Shown piece after piece: positions 1-9,738 of a stretch of DNA of 64,000 bases (the first letter of the stretch is position 1; every line of letters begins with the position of its first letter). The DNA comes from Anaerocolumna sp. AGMB13025. Lineage in GTDB: Bacteria > Bacillota > Clostridia > Lachnospirales > Lachnospiraceae. The translations under genes and the position numbers were made by a program. The stretch lies in assembly GCF_029689925.1 (NCBI RefSeq), contig NZ_CP121445.1, positions 3,146,501 through 3,210,500 on the forward strand, read 5' to 3'. The notes under the pieces are model-generated. The model had not been told where the DNA came from and searched no databases. It saw only the letters and a program-made list of their open reading frames with translations.

Positions 1-84
1 AATGTCTTTGGATATGTTCCGGGTAAAATGACAAAGGATATTATGAAGAATGTTATTGATCAAACGTTACAAGGAGCAAAATAG
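1..84 (+). CDS. C-terminal end of an unidentified protein (partial)
   Basis: Frame 1 is open from the first base to a TAG at 82-84 and gives 27 residues ending in DQTLQGAK. The start lies outside the window. The sequence is too short to assign a family. It is followed by about 190 bases without a gene before the MerR-type regulator, so it is probably the end of a separate transcription unit. Confidence 0.45.
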   Translation, partial: NVFGYVPGKMTKDIMKNVIDQTLQGAK

Positions 85-270
85 ATATGGTGTGAATGCT
101 ACAATAAGAAAACCCTCCATTAAAACACCAGACTTTATATGAGTGTTAGGATAGAAGTATAGCACAAGTTATCAAGCGTACAATATAAGCAAAAAATTGG
201 GAAAGTGATAAATACAATGACAACTTGCGCTCTAGTTCTGACTATAAATCGTCAACAGATGGGAGTTAAC

Positions 271-1032
271 ATGAACACCTACAAAACCTCTGAAATCGCA
301 CGCCGTATTGGCATACACCCCAATACGGTGCGGCTCTATGAAGAACTTGAATTGATTTCAAAACCAGCACGCAAAGAAAATGGTTATCGCGTATTTACAG
401 AATTTCATTTGGAGCAGATTAAATTTGCAAGAATATCTTTACAAGTAGAGGTACTGCAAAATGGACTAAGGAAACAGGCTATTACTATCATTAAAACTTC
501 GGCTCTTGGGCATTTTGACAAGGCGATTTCTTTAGCGGAGCAGTATTTTCAGCAGATTAAAAATGAGCAGAAAGATGCTGAAGATGCCATTTTGATAACT
601 GAGAATCTGTTATACCGGGATAATCAGGAAGAGGAGACCCTATATTTAACCAGAAAAGAAGCTGCCAATTATCTGCAACTCTCAATTGATGCTATAAGAA
701 ATTGGGAAATGAACGGTTTGCTTACTGTTAAGCGGAAACAAAATGGTTACCGCATATATAATGGTGATGATATCCGCAGACTTAAAATTATACGCTGCCT
801 GCGGAGGGCTAATTATTCTCTTTCAGCAATTTTGCGAATGCTTAATACCCTGACAGAAAATAAAGAAGTAAACCTGCGTCAGATCATTGATACTCCAAAG
901 GACAAGGAAGATATTATTTCAGTATGCGATAAACTGATAACCTCCTTAAAGCAGGCAGAACAAAATGCAGCAGTCATGATCAAAATGCTGCAACAAATGA
1001 AAATTCAATTTAAAGAAAACCCTACACTTTAA
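271..1032 (+). CDS. MerR-family regulator with two MerR DNA-binding domains
   Basis: This 253-residue protein carries two separate MerR-like winged-helix domains. The first is near residues 5-70 (TSEIARRIGIHPNTVRLYEE), and the second near residues 150-220 (LTRKEAANYLQLSIDAIRNW followed by NGYRIY and a LRRANYS helix). Usual MerR proteins have one such domain plus a dimerisation helix, so this looks like a fused or duplicated form. I chose ATG 271 because GGGAG lies just upstream; the frame is open further back to 205 but without a ribosome site. It sits directly before a two-gene ABC exporter and probably controls it, as MerR-type regulators of multidrug exporters often do. That is inference from position. 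Confidence 0.8.
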   Translation: MNTYKTSEIARRIGIHPNTVRLYEELELISKPARKENGYRVFTEFHLEQIKFARISLQVEVLQNGLRKQAITIIKTSALGHFDKAISLAEQYFQQIKNEQKDAEDAILITENLLYRDNQEEETLYLTRKEAANYLQLSIDAIRNWEMNGLLTVKRKQNGYRIYNGDDIRRLKIIRCLRRANYSLSAILRMLNTLTENKEVNLRQIIDTPKDKEDIISVCDKLITSLKQAEQNAAVMIKMLQQMKIQFKENPTL

Positions 1033-1060
1033 CACCAGACTTTGTTCTGGTGTTATTCTT
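1031..1060 (+). terminator. Hairpin between regulator and ABC exporter
   Basis: A perfect 9-base stem, AACACCAGA (1031-1039) with TCTGGTGTT (1046-1054), has a 6-base loop and is followed by ATTCTTTTT. It could end the regulator transcript or attenuate read-through into the exporter. The first 13 bases, AACACCAGACTTT, also occur at 124-136 upstream of the regulator, so an operator role is an alternative. Confidence 0.55.
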
Positions 1061-1095
1061 TTTATGCAAAGAAAAAAGCAGGAGGGAATAATGAC

Positions 1096-1827
1096 ATGGA
1101 AACAACCATTGAGGTAAAAAACCTAAGTAAATCCTATGGTCGTATCAAAGCAGCGGAGAATCTGAATATCTCCGTTAACCGTGGAGAGGCGTTTGGTTTG
1201 TTAGGAGCAAATGGTGCAGGTAAAAGCACTACAATCGAATGTATTTTAGGTACGAAAAAGCAAGATAAGGGAACTATATCCTTATTAGGAATGAATCCCC
1301 TGACTGATCGGAAAAAGTTATTTGAACAGGTGGGGGTTCAGTTCCAGGAAACGAATTACCAGGATAAAATAAAGGTAGCAGAATTATGCCAGGTTACGTC
1401 AGCCCTTTATAAAACATCGTTAGATTATATTACTTTGCTGGAGCAATTTGGACTATCGAAAAAGTTTAAGAATTATGTAAGTGAACTTTCGGGAGGTCAG
1501 AGACAACGCTTATTCCTTGTATTGGCACTGATTCCAAATCCTAAAATCTTATTCTTAGATGAGCTGACCACTGGTTTGGATGTGAAAGCAAGACGAGAGG
1601 TATGGAATAGACTGGTTACCTTAAAAGAGAAAGGAATTACCATATTTTTAGCCTCCCATTACCTGGAAGAGATAGAAATACTTTGTGACAGAATTATGAT
1701 TTTAAAAAAGGGTGAATCTATTTTCGAGGGAACTGTTAAAGAAGCAATAGCTTTAAGTCCATATGAAAAACTAGAAGACGCATATCTTTGGTACACAGAC
1801 GAGGAGGATGAAAATGAAAGCCTTTAA
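1096..1827 (+). CDS. ABC exporter ATP-binding protein (drug/antibiotic type)
   Basis: The protein has 243 residues and one nucleotide-binding domain: Walker A GANGAGKST, signature LSGGQRQRL, Walker B ILFLDEL and the switch histidine in ASHYLEE. It resembles the CcmA/DrrA type that pairs with ABC-2 membrane proteins to export drugs, lipids or peptides. AGGAGGG precedes ATG 1096; upstream codons in the frame belong to the terminator and have no ribosome site. Walker B here is followed by L where many family members have P (DEL for DEP). The permease gene starts inside its last codons, so the two are translated together. The substrate cannot be read from sequence. Confidence 0.88.
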   Translation: METTIEVKNLSKSYGRIKAAENLNISVNRGEAFGLLGANGAGKSTTIECILGTKKQDKGTISLLGMNPLTDRKKLFEQVGVQFQETNYQDKIKVAELCQVTSALYKTSLDYITLLEQFGLSKKFKNYVSELSGGQRQRLFLVLALIPNPKILFLDELTTGLDVKARREVWNRLVTLKEKGITIFLASHYLEEIEILCDRIMILKKGESIFEGTVKEAIALSPYEKLEDAYLWYTDEEDENESL

Positions 1828-2557
1828 AGCCTTACTGAAAACAGAAATCAAGTTATCCCTTCGGGGAATGGACATGTTTATTTTTGCAATCTGCATGCCG
1901 GTTGCAGTTATTTTGATTTTGGGGGCGGTGTTTGGAGATAAGCCTGCTTTTGAGGGTGCAGATTACACCTTTTTAGCCCAATCTTTTGGTGCGGTGTCAA
2001 CGATTGCCATATGTGCCGGAGGTGTGATGGGGTTACCGTTAGTTGTATCTGATTACCGGAGTAGAAGAATTTTAAAACGGTTTAAGATAACGCCTACTAG
2101 TCCTGTTCTGATTCTGGCAGTGCAGATTGTTATTTATGCTATTTATTCAGTTGCATCACTTATTTTAATTTATTTGGTTGGCAGATTCTTTTTTGGTTAT
2201 CACTTACAAGGTTCCTGGTTTCATTTTTTGGGTGCATATTTGCTGGTCATGTTGTCTATATTCAGTATCGGAGTATTAGTCGGCGGAGTAGCACCAAATA
2301 CGAAAATAGCAAGCGCTGCTGCCAGTCTGCTGTATTTCCCAATGCTTATCTTTTCAGGAGCTACACTGCCTTATGAAGTGATGCCTTTAGCACTCCAAAA
2401 AGCAGCGGATTTTATGCCTCTGACACAAGGGATAAAACTTCTGAAAGCAGCTTCCCTGGGAGAACCTATTGAAATTGTATTCCTGCCAGTACTTGTAATG
2501 GTAATTATTGCAGTGTTATGTGTAACGGTTTCTCTTCGTTTTTTTAAGTGGGAATAA
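1814..2557 (+). CDS. ABC-2 type exporter membrane protein
   Basis: The protein has 247 residues with about six hydrophobic segments typical of the ABC-2 fold, for example near residues 18-40, 50-75, 100-125, 135-160, 168-190 and 220-242. It forms the membrane channel for the ATPase just upstream. The gene overlaps the ATPase gene by 14 bases. GAGGAGG at 1801-1807 is 6 bases from ATG 1814 but touches an earlier ATG at 1808, so 1814 is the better start. It ends in charged residues after the last membrane helix, as is usual in this family. Confidence 0.85.
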   Translation: MKAFKALLKTEIKLSLRGMDMFIFAICMPVAVILILGAVFGDKPAFEGADYTFLAQSFGAVSTIAICAGGVMGLPLVVSDYRSRRILKRFKITPTSPVLILAVQIVIYAIYSVASLILIYLVGRFFFGYHLQGSWFHFLGAYLLVMLSIFSIGVLVGGVAPNTKIASAAASLLYFPMLIFSGATLPYEVMPLALQKAADFMPLTQGIKLLKAASLGEPIEIVFLPVLVMVIIAVLCVTVSLRFFKWE

Positions 2558-2720
2558 GGAAGCGAAGGTATCAATATTTTTAAAGCGGGCTAAAGTTATT
2601 GCTATTTCTATTTATTATCTGTTAAGATATAGAAAGGAAAATTGTTTAGAATCACATTGCGATAAAAAATAAATCCATAAGAATTACATTAAAAAGAAAC
2701 AGAAAGTCTGGAGGATAATA

Positions 2721-3209
2721 ATGGATATAGAACCAAAAATAATGGAAAAATCACATTCAGAGCTTGCAAAGGATTATTTTAAAGAAGGTTACAATTGTTC
2801 ACAGGCAGTGTTTTTGGCGTTTTGTGAGGAACTTAATATGGATTTTGAGACTGCCGCAAAGCTTTCTTCTTCCTTTGGGGGTGGAATGGGAAGGTTAAGG
2901 GAAGTGTGCGGGGCAGTATCTGGGATGTTTATGGTTGCTGGCATGATTTATGGTTATACAGATCCCAAAGATCAAAAGACAAAAGCAGAACATTATGAAA
3001 GAATCCAATATCTTGCCAGGGAATTTACGGAGAAAAACCATTCTATCATATGCCGGGAATTATTAGGCTTAAAAGACGGTATAGATAGTCCGGTGCCTGA
3101 GGCTAGAACGGCAGAGTATTATAAGAAAAGGCCTTGTGCTGAACTTGTCGGTATTGCGGCTGATATTATGGAAAAGTATCTGTCAGAACATAGTGTAGAA
3201 AGCTTGTAG
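2721..3209 (+). CDS. C_GCAxxG_C_C family protein
   Basis: This 162-residue soluble protein matches the family named for its cysteine pattern: a first Cys in GYNCSQAVF, a conserved CGAVSGMF (the GCAxxG element), then IICRELLG and RPCAELVG. Family members are thought to be small redox or metal-binding proteins in anaerobes; a precise function is not established. GGAGG lies 8 bases before ATG 2721. The gene stands alone, between the exporter and a terminator. Confidence 0.82.
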   Translation: MDIEPKIMEKSHSELAKDYFKEGYNCSQAVFLAFCEELNMDFETAAKLSSSFGGGMGRLREVCGAVSGMFMVAGMIYGYTDPKDQKTKAEHYERIQYLAREFTEKNHSIICRELLGLKDGIDSPVPEARTAEYYKKRPCAELVGIAADIMEKYLSEHSVESL

Positions 3210-3331
3210 TCAATAGCTGCATGGATAAATGAGAGCAAACAGTTTATGGAGGAGTCATTACGGATTACGAAAAGCTTAAGTAATTCCAGGTACTGATTTT
3301 CTATACAACAACTGAATAAGGCAGGTATTAG

Positions 3332-3375
3332 AGCCGATAACTGTTAGTAAATTCACGGTTATGGGCTTTTTTTTT
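3332..3375 (+). terminator. Intrinsic terminator after the C_GCAxxG_C_C gene
   Basis: AGCCGATAAC (3332-3341) pairs with GTTATGGGCT (3358-3367) with one mismatch and is followed directly by a run of nine T. This fits a Rho-independent terminator for the gene ending at 3209. Confidence 0.8.
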
Positions 3376-3619
3376 ATTTTATGAAAGTTCTCTAAACTAT
3401 TCTGTAAAATAAAAAGCATTCCGCTCAGGCGCGGGGACTGTTGCAAATCAAAGAATAAATTACACCAGCTTCGTTAATACTAGATTACAGTCAAAACTTA
3501 AGAAATGATAAGATAATTAATTATGTAATTATTTTGTCAAGTTATCCGCAGTAATAAAATTATGCAGAAAATCAAAAAATATACGATTTTGAATCACGTA
3601 AATGAAGGAAGTGGTAACT
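3376..3619. other. Intergenic region before the glucan synthase genes
   Basis: About 240 AT-rich bases without a credible gene. A GGGGACTGTTGCA stretch at 3434-3446 resembles the arm of the hairpin at 29899-29941 but has no partner here. A weak promoter-like pair, TTGTCA and TAAAAT near 3534-3560, has only 15 bases between its parts, so I do not call it. Confidence 0.4.
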
Positions 3620-6600
3620 ATGTTTTTAAGCACACTAGAAGTAATCGTTGATGATGTGGTAAATTTGCCGGTGGGATTTAAAATCGCACTTTTATTAATT
3701 GTATTGCTATGCATTTTGTCTATAATGTATTACCGTTTTACACAGTTTAAAAGAAAAATAAATTTGCTGACGGAACTTACAGGCAATAAAGAAGTTGTAG
3801 GGCAGAAAGACTGGATTCTTCAGATGGTAGAACTTGCCAAAATTCATAAACAGGTAAAGACTGCCCAATATAATTTTGTCCTGGGAGATTATAATAAAGC
3901 TGCTTACAAAAAGCTGAACCGGATACGGAATAATGTATCTGAAATCTCAGCTGATATCATTACTATGATACCTGCCGCCCGCTGGTTATTTGATAATTTC
4001 CAGATGATGTACCGGGAAATAAAAAAAGTCAGAGTCTCCGGTACAAGTTATGAAGTACTGCCAATACTTAGGACAAGGGAATACCGCGGATTCCCAAGAA
4101 TTTATGTTGTAGCGAAAAAGATGGTGGCTTTATCCGGTGGACATTTGGATGAGACCAATATCTCTATTATGATTCATGCATATCAAAAAGAGATTTCGTT
4201 AACGGATAAGGAGTTATGGGTTCTGCCTGAAATGATAGGTTTTTGTCTGTTAGAGAGCATTATTGAAGTAGCAGAAGACATTGTCCGTATTATAAAGGTA
4301 AAATCAAAGGCGGATCGGTTTGTAAAGGAAAAGCTGGCGGATAAACAGGGAATAGCAGATATGAATGAACTACTTACGGAGCTGGATTCTGATTGCAGAC
4401 ATAATTATTCATTCCACGCCCAGGTCATATATTTGTTAAAAAGTATGTCCTTTGATGAAGAGGCAATCAAACAGTATTTAGCTTATCATTTCAAAGGAAA
4501 CGGTAAGCGTGTCATGCCGTCAAAGGTCTTTTTAGAAGAGGGAAAGCTTGAGTCATATCTTGAATCTAACATTCATTCCCTTATTGTCAGCTTAAGAGAA
4601 ATCAACGAAGTGGACGATGAAAAGTTTTTTGAGGAGTTTTCCAATTTAGAGCGGATTCTGTCAAAAGATCCGGCAGGGGTCTATAAAACCATGGATTCTG
4701 AGAGTCGGGGAATTTATCGCGGAGAAATCGTAAAACTTTCTCATAAATATAAGATCGAAGAAGTAGATATAGCAGAAGCCTGCTTAGAACTTGCCACTGA
4801 GGGAACGGAAGGTTTAAACTGTTCCCATCATGTTGGCGCATATCTAATTGAGAAGGGCTTCCCGTTATTAAAAGCAAAAATACTTGGTAAACCAATAAAA
4901 AATCCCATAAGAGATAAGAAGAATATCAAAGGGTTCTTATATTTTCTGAGTGCCTTCCTGATTCTGTTTATCTTTAGTGCTTTTATTGTTTATATGATGA
5001 AAGACCTGGGAAAAATCAACAATCATCTTTCATATGTCATAATTTTATTCGTCGCTTTTCCGCTCCTAATGGGAATAGCCCTTGAAATTACTAATCATAT
5101 ATTTACCAGAAGGCTGCCGGTTAAAAAAATCCCTTCCCTGGATTATTTTAAGGAGATTCCGGATAGTGCGAGGACCTTTCTTGTTATGCCGGTTTTGGTT
5201 AATTCAAAAGAACAGTGCCTGGAATACATGGACCGGCTGGAACGGCATTATCTGGCTAATAGACAGCCAAATTTATACTTTGCCCTTCTGGTGGATTTTG
5301 AAGATGCAAAGGAACTAACCATACCAAAAGATAAGGTTCTTAAAAATACACTTATTAATAAGTTACAGGAACTTAATACCCGCTACCCCTCTGCCCAGAA
5401 ACGGTTCTCTTTGTTTATCCGGTGTCGGAAATGGAATGAGTCGGAGGGCTGCTACATGGGATGGGAACGTAAAAGAGGCAAACTGGAGGAATTTAATAAT
5501 TTACTCCATGGAGTAAAAAAAGAGGATACTACGTTTACTACTCTTTTATGTGACGAGCAGATCCTTGAAACCTTTACCTATGTAATTACCTTAGATGCTG
5601 ACTCCAATCTTATCCGTGACAACGGGGCTAAATTAGTAGGGCTTATCGATCATCCCCTGAACAAACCGGTAATGGATTCAGAAGGAAAGAGAGTAATGGA
5701 AGGCTACGCTATTATCCAGCCTACAATCAGAAATCATATTGTTGATAAGTTAAGCAGCAGATTTCCTGAAATCTTTGGGGGAGAATCAGGCTTAAGCCAT
5801 TACTCCATTGTTATTTCCGATATTTATCAGGATATATTTAAAGAAGGAATTTATACGGGTAAAGGTATTTATCATGTAGACACCTTTCACCAAATTTTAA
5901 ATAATACAATTCCCGAAAACAGCATATTAAGCCATGACCTTTTAGAAAGCTGCTATGTAAGAACAGCTTTTTCGAGTTCTGTTAAAATCATGGATACTTT
6001 TCCGACCAGCGTACTTTCCTATGTAAGCCGGGAGCACAGATGGATTCGGGGGGATTGGCAGCTTGTGCCCTGGCTGTTTAAGACAAAGGTTTTAAATGGG
6101 ATATCCCTTAATGCAATATCCAAATGGAAAATACTTGATAATTTAAGGCGCAGCTTAGTACCCATAAGCAAGACCCTGTTTATTATACTAAATCTTGCAA
6201 TTATGCCAAAAATCTATTATTTGTGGCTACCCTTCGTATTTTTTTCCGACCTGTTGAATCTCATTATTTTGCTATTGGCAGTATGGATGCAGAAGATGAA
6301 ACGACCAATGCTTGCCATAGTTTACAAAAGATTACTAAGAGAAATCAAATTAATGTTTGAACGGGCATATTTAGAACTGGTGCTTACCCCCTACCGGGCG
6401 TATACTGCCCTGGATGCCATTATCAGAACCCTGTACCGGGTCTATGTAAGTAAGAAAAATCTGTTGAAATGGAAAGCCTCGGAACTTGTAGATGCTTCCA
6501 TTAAAAACACGAAAAAAGGATATTTTTTAACCATGTGGAGTTCCTTTATTCCAGTGGTACTTTTAATTGGTCTTATCGTCTTTAAGGAACTGCACCTGTT

Positions 6601-9600
6601 AGGGACTCTTTTATATAGCTTGGTAATCGTATCCTGGGGGGCTTCCTTTTATCTGGCCTTTTGGATCAGTCTGCCAAGAAAACAGTCCGCACCTCTAACC
6701 CAAACAGGGGATAAAGACCTGCTCCTTGAGACTGCAAGAAGAACCTGGTTGTTTTTTAAAGACCACTCCACTAAGGGAAATAACTGGCTTTGCCCCGATA
6801 ATCATCAAATTGCTTATGTAGAAAAAGTCAGTGATAAGACTTCCCCAACCAATATCGGACTTCAATTTCTAGCTATTCTTTCCGCCAGGGATTTTGGTTT
6901 TGAAACCTTAAGTGCAACCCTTGGAATGCTGGAAAACTTAATGGAGACCGTAATTAAACTTCCGAAGTGGAAGGGGCATCTATACAATTGGTATAATATA
7001 TACACATTAAAAGTACTAAGTCCCGAATATATCTCTACGGTAGACAGCGGAAACTTCCTGGGTCATCTGATTGCTCTAAAAAACGGTCTGACTGGATTGA
7101 TGGACGAACCGGTATATAAAGAAAGCCTTCTTTCTGAGATACGCTACTCCATGAGGCTTTTAAACAGTGAGCTGGTTTTAAAGGAAGACTATGAGACGGT
7201 AGGGGACTTTATCAAAGATATTACAACAATTAAAGATTACTTAATTGACAGAGAGCAGCTTCCCCATGAAAATCTGGCCTGGACCAGGGAACTGTTAAAA
7301 AATATGGAATTAATAATTAATGAAGCAGATCATCTTAAGCTAAAAGATATTTCCTTTTCTTTAAAACCATCGTTAAAAATGCTGGAGTTAAGAGGAAATG
7401 ACAGCGCTAAAGCTATGGTTGAAAGGCTTTTAACACTAGTAAAAAAGATAGATTCGATTCTCTTGGAGGCAGAGTTTAATTTCTTGTACAATGAAAAAAG
7501 GATGCTCTTTCATATCGGCTATCATGTATCCTCTGGGACCATTGATAAAGGCTGCTATGACTTAATGGCTTCTGAATCCTCCCTTACAAGTCTTATAGCG
7601 GTAGCAAGAGGCGAGGTGTCTTTAAAACATTGGCATAAGCTGGGCAGACCTCTAACAATGGTAAAAGGGATTCCCTGTTTTGTTTCCTGGAGCGGTACTA
7701 TGTTTGAATATCTTTTACCGAACCTGATTATGCGGGAATATAAAGGCTCTGTATTTGCTGAAACCTCTAAAGCCGCCGTGTTGCAGCATATAAAATATGC
7801 CAGACGTGTGGGAATTCCCTGGGGTATTTCCGAATCACAATATTATCGGTTTGACTTAGATTCCAATTATCAGTACCGGGCTTTTGGTGTTCCCAAGTTA
7901 AGACTCCAGCCTGCACGTAAAAACTCTCTGGTAGTAGCGCCGTATGCTACTATGCTGGCTCTTGATTATGCCGGAGAGGAATGCGTAACCAATCTTAGAA
8001 AAATATCGGATTTAGGAGCTTTTGGTGTTTACGGCTACTATGAAGCAATTGATTTTAACAGTCCGGATTCCATGAATATGACGCCCTACTGTATTGTTAA
8101 ATCCTACATGGCTCATCATCAGGGGATGAATCTGGTAGCCATCAATAACTTTTTAAATGATGGCATTATGAGAAAAAGATTTCATTCGGAACCAATTATT
8201 AAGGCAGCAGAAGCCATGCTTGAGGAGAAACGGCAGTCCTATTTAATCTCTATTGCAAAACGAGGTTATACCATTAAGATGGGCAAAATGAATTTTAAGG
8301 AAGACATCGTCAGCAACCGTTATGTAAATGGTGCAGCACCTAAAATACCCGTTGCCGGATACTTCTCCAATAATAAATATGCCCTTATGATTACCTCAGA
8401 TGGAGATGGATTCAGCAATTACAAAGATATGATGCTTTACCGCTGGCGGGCAGATCTATATGCCAATACTGGTAATTATATCTATATTAAAGATATCAAG
8501 GAGAGCAGGGTTTGGAGTGCTGCTTTTCATCCTACCAAAGCCGAGCCGGAGGAATACCAGGTAGTCTTTTCCCCTCATCAGGCAGAATTTAAAAGAACCG
8601 ATGGTGATATATCAGCACACACAACCGTTAGCTTATCCCCGGATCATAACCTGGAAATCCGCAAAGTGAAACTAACCAATAATGGAAAAGAGTCAAAACA
8701 GCTTGAAATCACCAGCTATCTGGAAGTGGTAGGAGACAGTTATCTGGCAGAGCTAAGCCATCCTGCCTTTAATAAGCTTTTTATTGAAAGTGAATTTATA
8801 AAAGAACAATCTGTCTTCTTATCCAGAAGACGAGGCAGTAAAGGGGAAGGAAGTCCGTATATCATGCACATGGTAAAACCTGGTGTAAAACCGGTAAAAA
8901 GCGTGGAATACGAAAATGACAGACTTAAGTTTATTGGCAGGAACAACACGCTGCAAAACCCAGAGGCAGTAGTTAATAGTATCTCTTTATCTAATAATAC
9001 CGGTTTTTGTAATGATCCCATTATGAGCCTTAGGGTAACTATAGCGTTAGGACCGGAAGAGAGTGCCTGTGTATCCTTTATTACCGGAGTATGTGAAAAC
9101 AAAGAAGAGGCTGTAAAAATAAGCGAAGAGTTAAGTGTCGCCTACCGGATTGACGATATATTTGAAAAATTCCGGTTACAAAGCGAGATTGAGCTTAAAT
9201 ATCTGGATATTACAAGACCACAGTTAAATGCCTTCCAGGATTTAATCAGTCCCATTTTTTATCCCTCTAGTTATTATAGAGGACCGGCAGAAAATATACG
9301 AAGGAATTGGAAAAATCAGAGTTTCTTATGGAAATTTGGTGTCTCGGGAGATAATCCCATTATGCTTTTAAGGGTGAAATCCATTGAAGACGAAAGCATT
9401 ATTAAGAACGTACTAAAAGCCTATGAATATCTGAGAATTAATCGGGTTAAGGTGGATCTTATTATACTAAGCGAAGGTAAATACGGATATATGCAGGAAC
9501 TAACGGATTTATTAAATGATATGACCAGTTCTCTTCGGGTCTATGATGAAAACCGGGAAAGACCCAGCCTTTTTATTCTTCATTCCTATCAAATGACTCC

Positions 9601-9715
9601 GGCAGAACTGGATTTATTGTTTACGGTAGCAAGGGTGGTTTTCTCGGAAAGAACAGGCATATTCTTTAGAAATATCAAGCAGAATGTCCAGGAAATTGAT
9701 ACGGAAGATTATTAG
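3620..9715 (+). CDS. Cyclic beta-1,2-glucan synthase-like protein, N-terminal and central part (GT84, glucoamylase-like domain)
   Basis: This 2031-residue membrane protein matches the front two thirds of bacterial cyclic beta-1,2-glucan synthase (NdvB/Cgs). A membrane helix lies near residues 15-40 and paired helices at about 437-495. The glycosyltransferase 84 region follows, with the sugar-nucleotide motif DAD near residue 659 and EHRWIRGDW near 804. More helices lie at 852-892 and 967-1017. A glucoamylase-like domain spans about 1060-1510 (PWGISESQYYRF, YGYYEAIDF), and a glycosyltransferase-36-like beta domain about 1590-1960. In NdvB one chain of about 2800 residues continues into a GH94 phosphorylase part; here that part is the next gene. 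ATG 3620 has GGAAG upstream; an ATG at 3602 does not. The product, a secreted or periplasm-like glucan, is inferred from the family. Confidence 0.85.
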   Translation: MFLSTLEVIVDDVVNLPVGFKIALLLIVLLCILSIMYYRFTQFKRKINLLTELTGNKEVVGQKDWILQMVELAKIHKQVKTAQYNFVLGDYNKAAYKKLNRIRNNVSEISADIITMIPAARWLFDNFQMMYREIKKVRVSGTSYEVLPILRTREYRGFPRIYVVAKKMVALSGGHLDETNISIMIHAYQKEISLTDKELWVLPEMIGFCLLESIIEVAEDIVRIIKVKSKADRFVKEKLADKQGIADMNELLTELDSDCRHNYSFHAQVIYLLKSMSFDEEAIKQYLAYHFKGNGKRVMPSKVFLEEGKLESYLESNIHSLIVSLREINEVDDEKFFEEFSNLERILSKDPAGVYKTMDSESRGIYRGEIVKLSHKYKIEEVDIAEACLELATEGTEGLNCSHHVGAYLIEKGFPLLKAKILGKPIKNPIRDKKNIKGFLYFLSAFLILFIFSAFIVYMMKDLGKINNHLSYVIILFVAFPLLMGIALEITNHIFTRRLPVKKIPSLDYFKEIPDSARTFLVMPVLVNSKEQCLEYMDRLERHYLANRQPNLYFALLVDFEDAKELTIPKDKVLKNTLINKLQELNTRYPSAQKRFSLFIRCRKWNESEGCYMGWERKRGKLEEFNNLLHGVKKEDTTFTTLLCDEQILETFTYVITLDADSNLIRDNGAKLVGLIDHPLNKPVMDSEGKRVMEGYAIIQPTIRNHIVDKLSSRFPEIFGGESGLSHYSIVISDIYQDIFKEGIYTGKGIYHVDTFHQILNNTIPENSILSHDLLESCYVRTAFSSSVKIMDTFPTSVLSYVSREHRWIRGDWQLVPWLFKTKVLNGISLNAISKWKILDNLRRSLVPISKTLFIILNLAIMPKIYYLWLPFVFFSDLLNLIILLLAVWMQKMKRPMLAIVYKRLLREIKLMFERAYLELVLTPYRAYTALDAIIRTLYRVYVSKKNLLKWKASELVDASIKNTKKGYFLTMWSSFIPVVLLIGLIVFKELHLLGTLLYSLVIVSWGASFYLAFWISLPRKQSAPLTQTGDKDLLLETARRTWLFFKDHSTKGNNWLCPDNHQIAYVEKVSDKTSPTNIGLQFLAILSARDFGFETLSATLGMLENLMETVIKLPKWKGHLYNWYNIYTLKVLSPEYISTVDSGNFLGHLIALKNGLTGLMDEPVYKESLLSEIRYSMRLLNSELVLKEDYETVGDFIKDITTIKDYLIDREQLPHENLAWTRELLKNMELIINEADHLKLKDISFSLKPSLKMLELRGNDSAKAMVERLLTLVKKIDSILLEAEFNFLYNEKRMLFHIGYHVSSGTIDKGCYDLMASESSLTSLIAVARGEVSLKHWHKLGRPLTMVKGIPCFVSWSGTMFEYLLPNLIMREYKGSVFAETSKAAVLQHIKYARRVGIPWGISESQYYRFDLDSNYQYRAFGVPKLRLQPARKNSLVVAPYATMLALDYAGEECVTNLRKISDLGAFGVYGYYEAIDFNSPDSMNMTPYCIVKSYMAHHQGMNLVAINNFLNDGIMRKRFHSEPIIKAAEAMLEEKRQSYLISIAKRGYTIKMGKMNFKEDIVSNRYVNGAAPKIPVAGYFSNNKYALMITSDGDGFSNYKDMMLYRWRADLYANTGNYIYIKDIKESRVWSAAFHPTKAEPEEYQVVFSPHQAEFKRTDGDISAHTTVSLSPDHNLEIRKVKLTNNGKESKQLEITSYLEVVGDSYLAELSHPAFNKLFIESEFIKEQSVFLSRRRGSKGEGSPYIMHMVKPGVKPVKSVEYENDRLKFIGRNNTLQNPEAVVNSISLSNNTGFCNDPIMSLRVTIALGPEESACVSFITGVCENKEEAVKISEELSVAYRIDDIFEKFRLQSEIELKYLDITRPQLNAFQDLISPIFYPSSYYRGPAENIRRNWKNQSFLWKFGVSGDNPIMLLRVKSIEDESIIKNVLKAYEYLRINRVKVDLIILSEGKYGYMQELTDLLNDMTSSLRVYDENRERPSLFILHSYQMTPAELDLLFTVARVVFSERTGIFFRNIKQNVQEIDTEDY

Positions 9716-9738
9716 GCTTTAAGAAGGGAGGAACTTGA

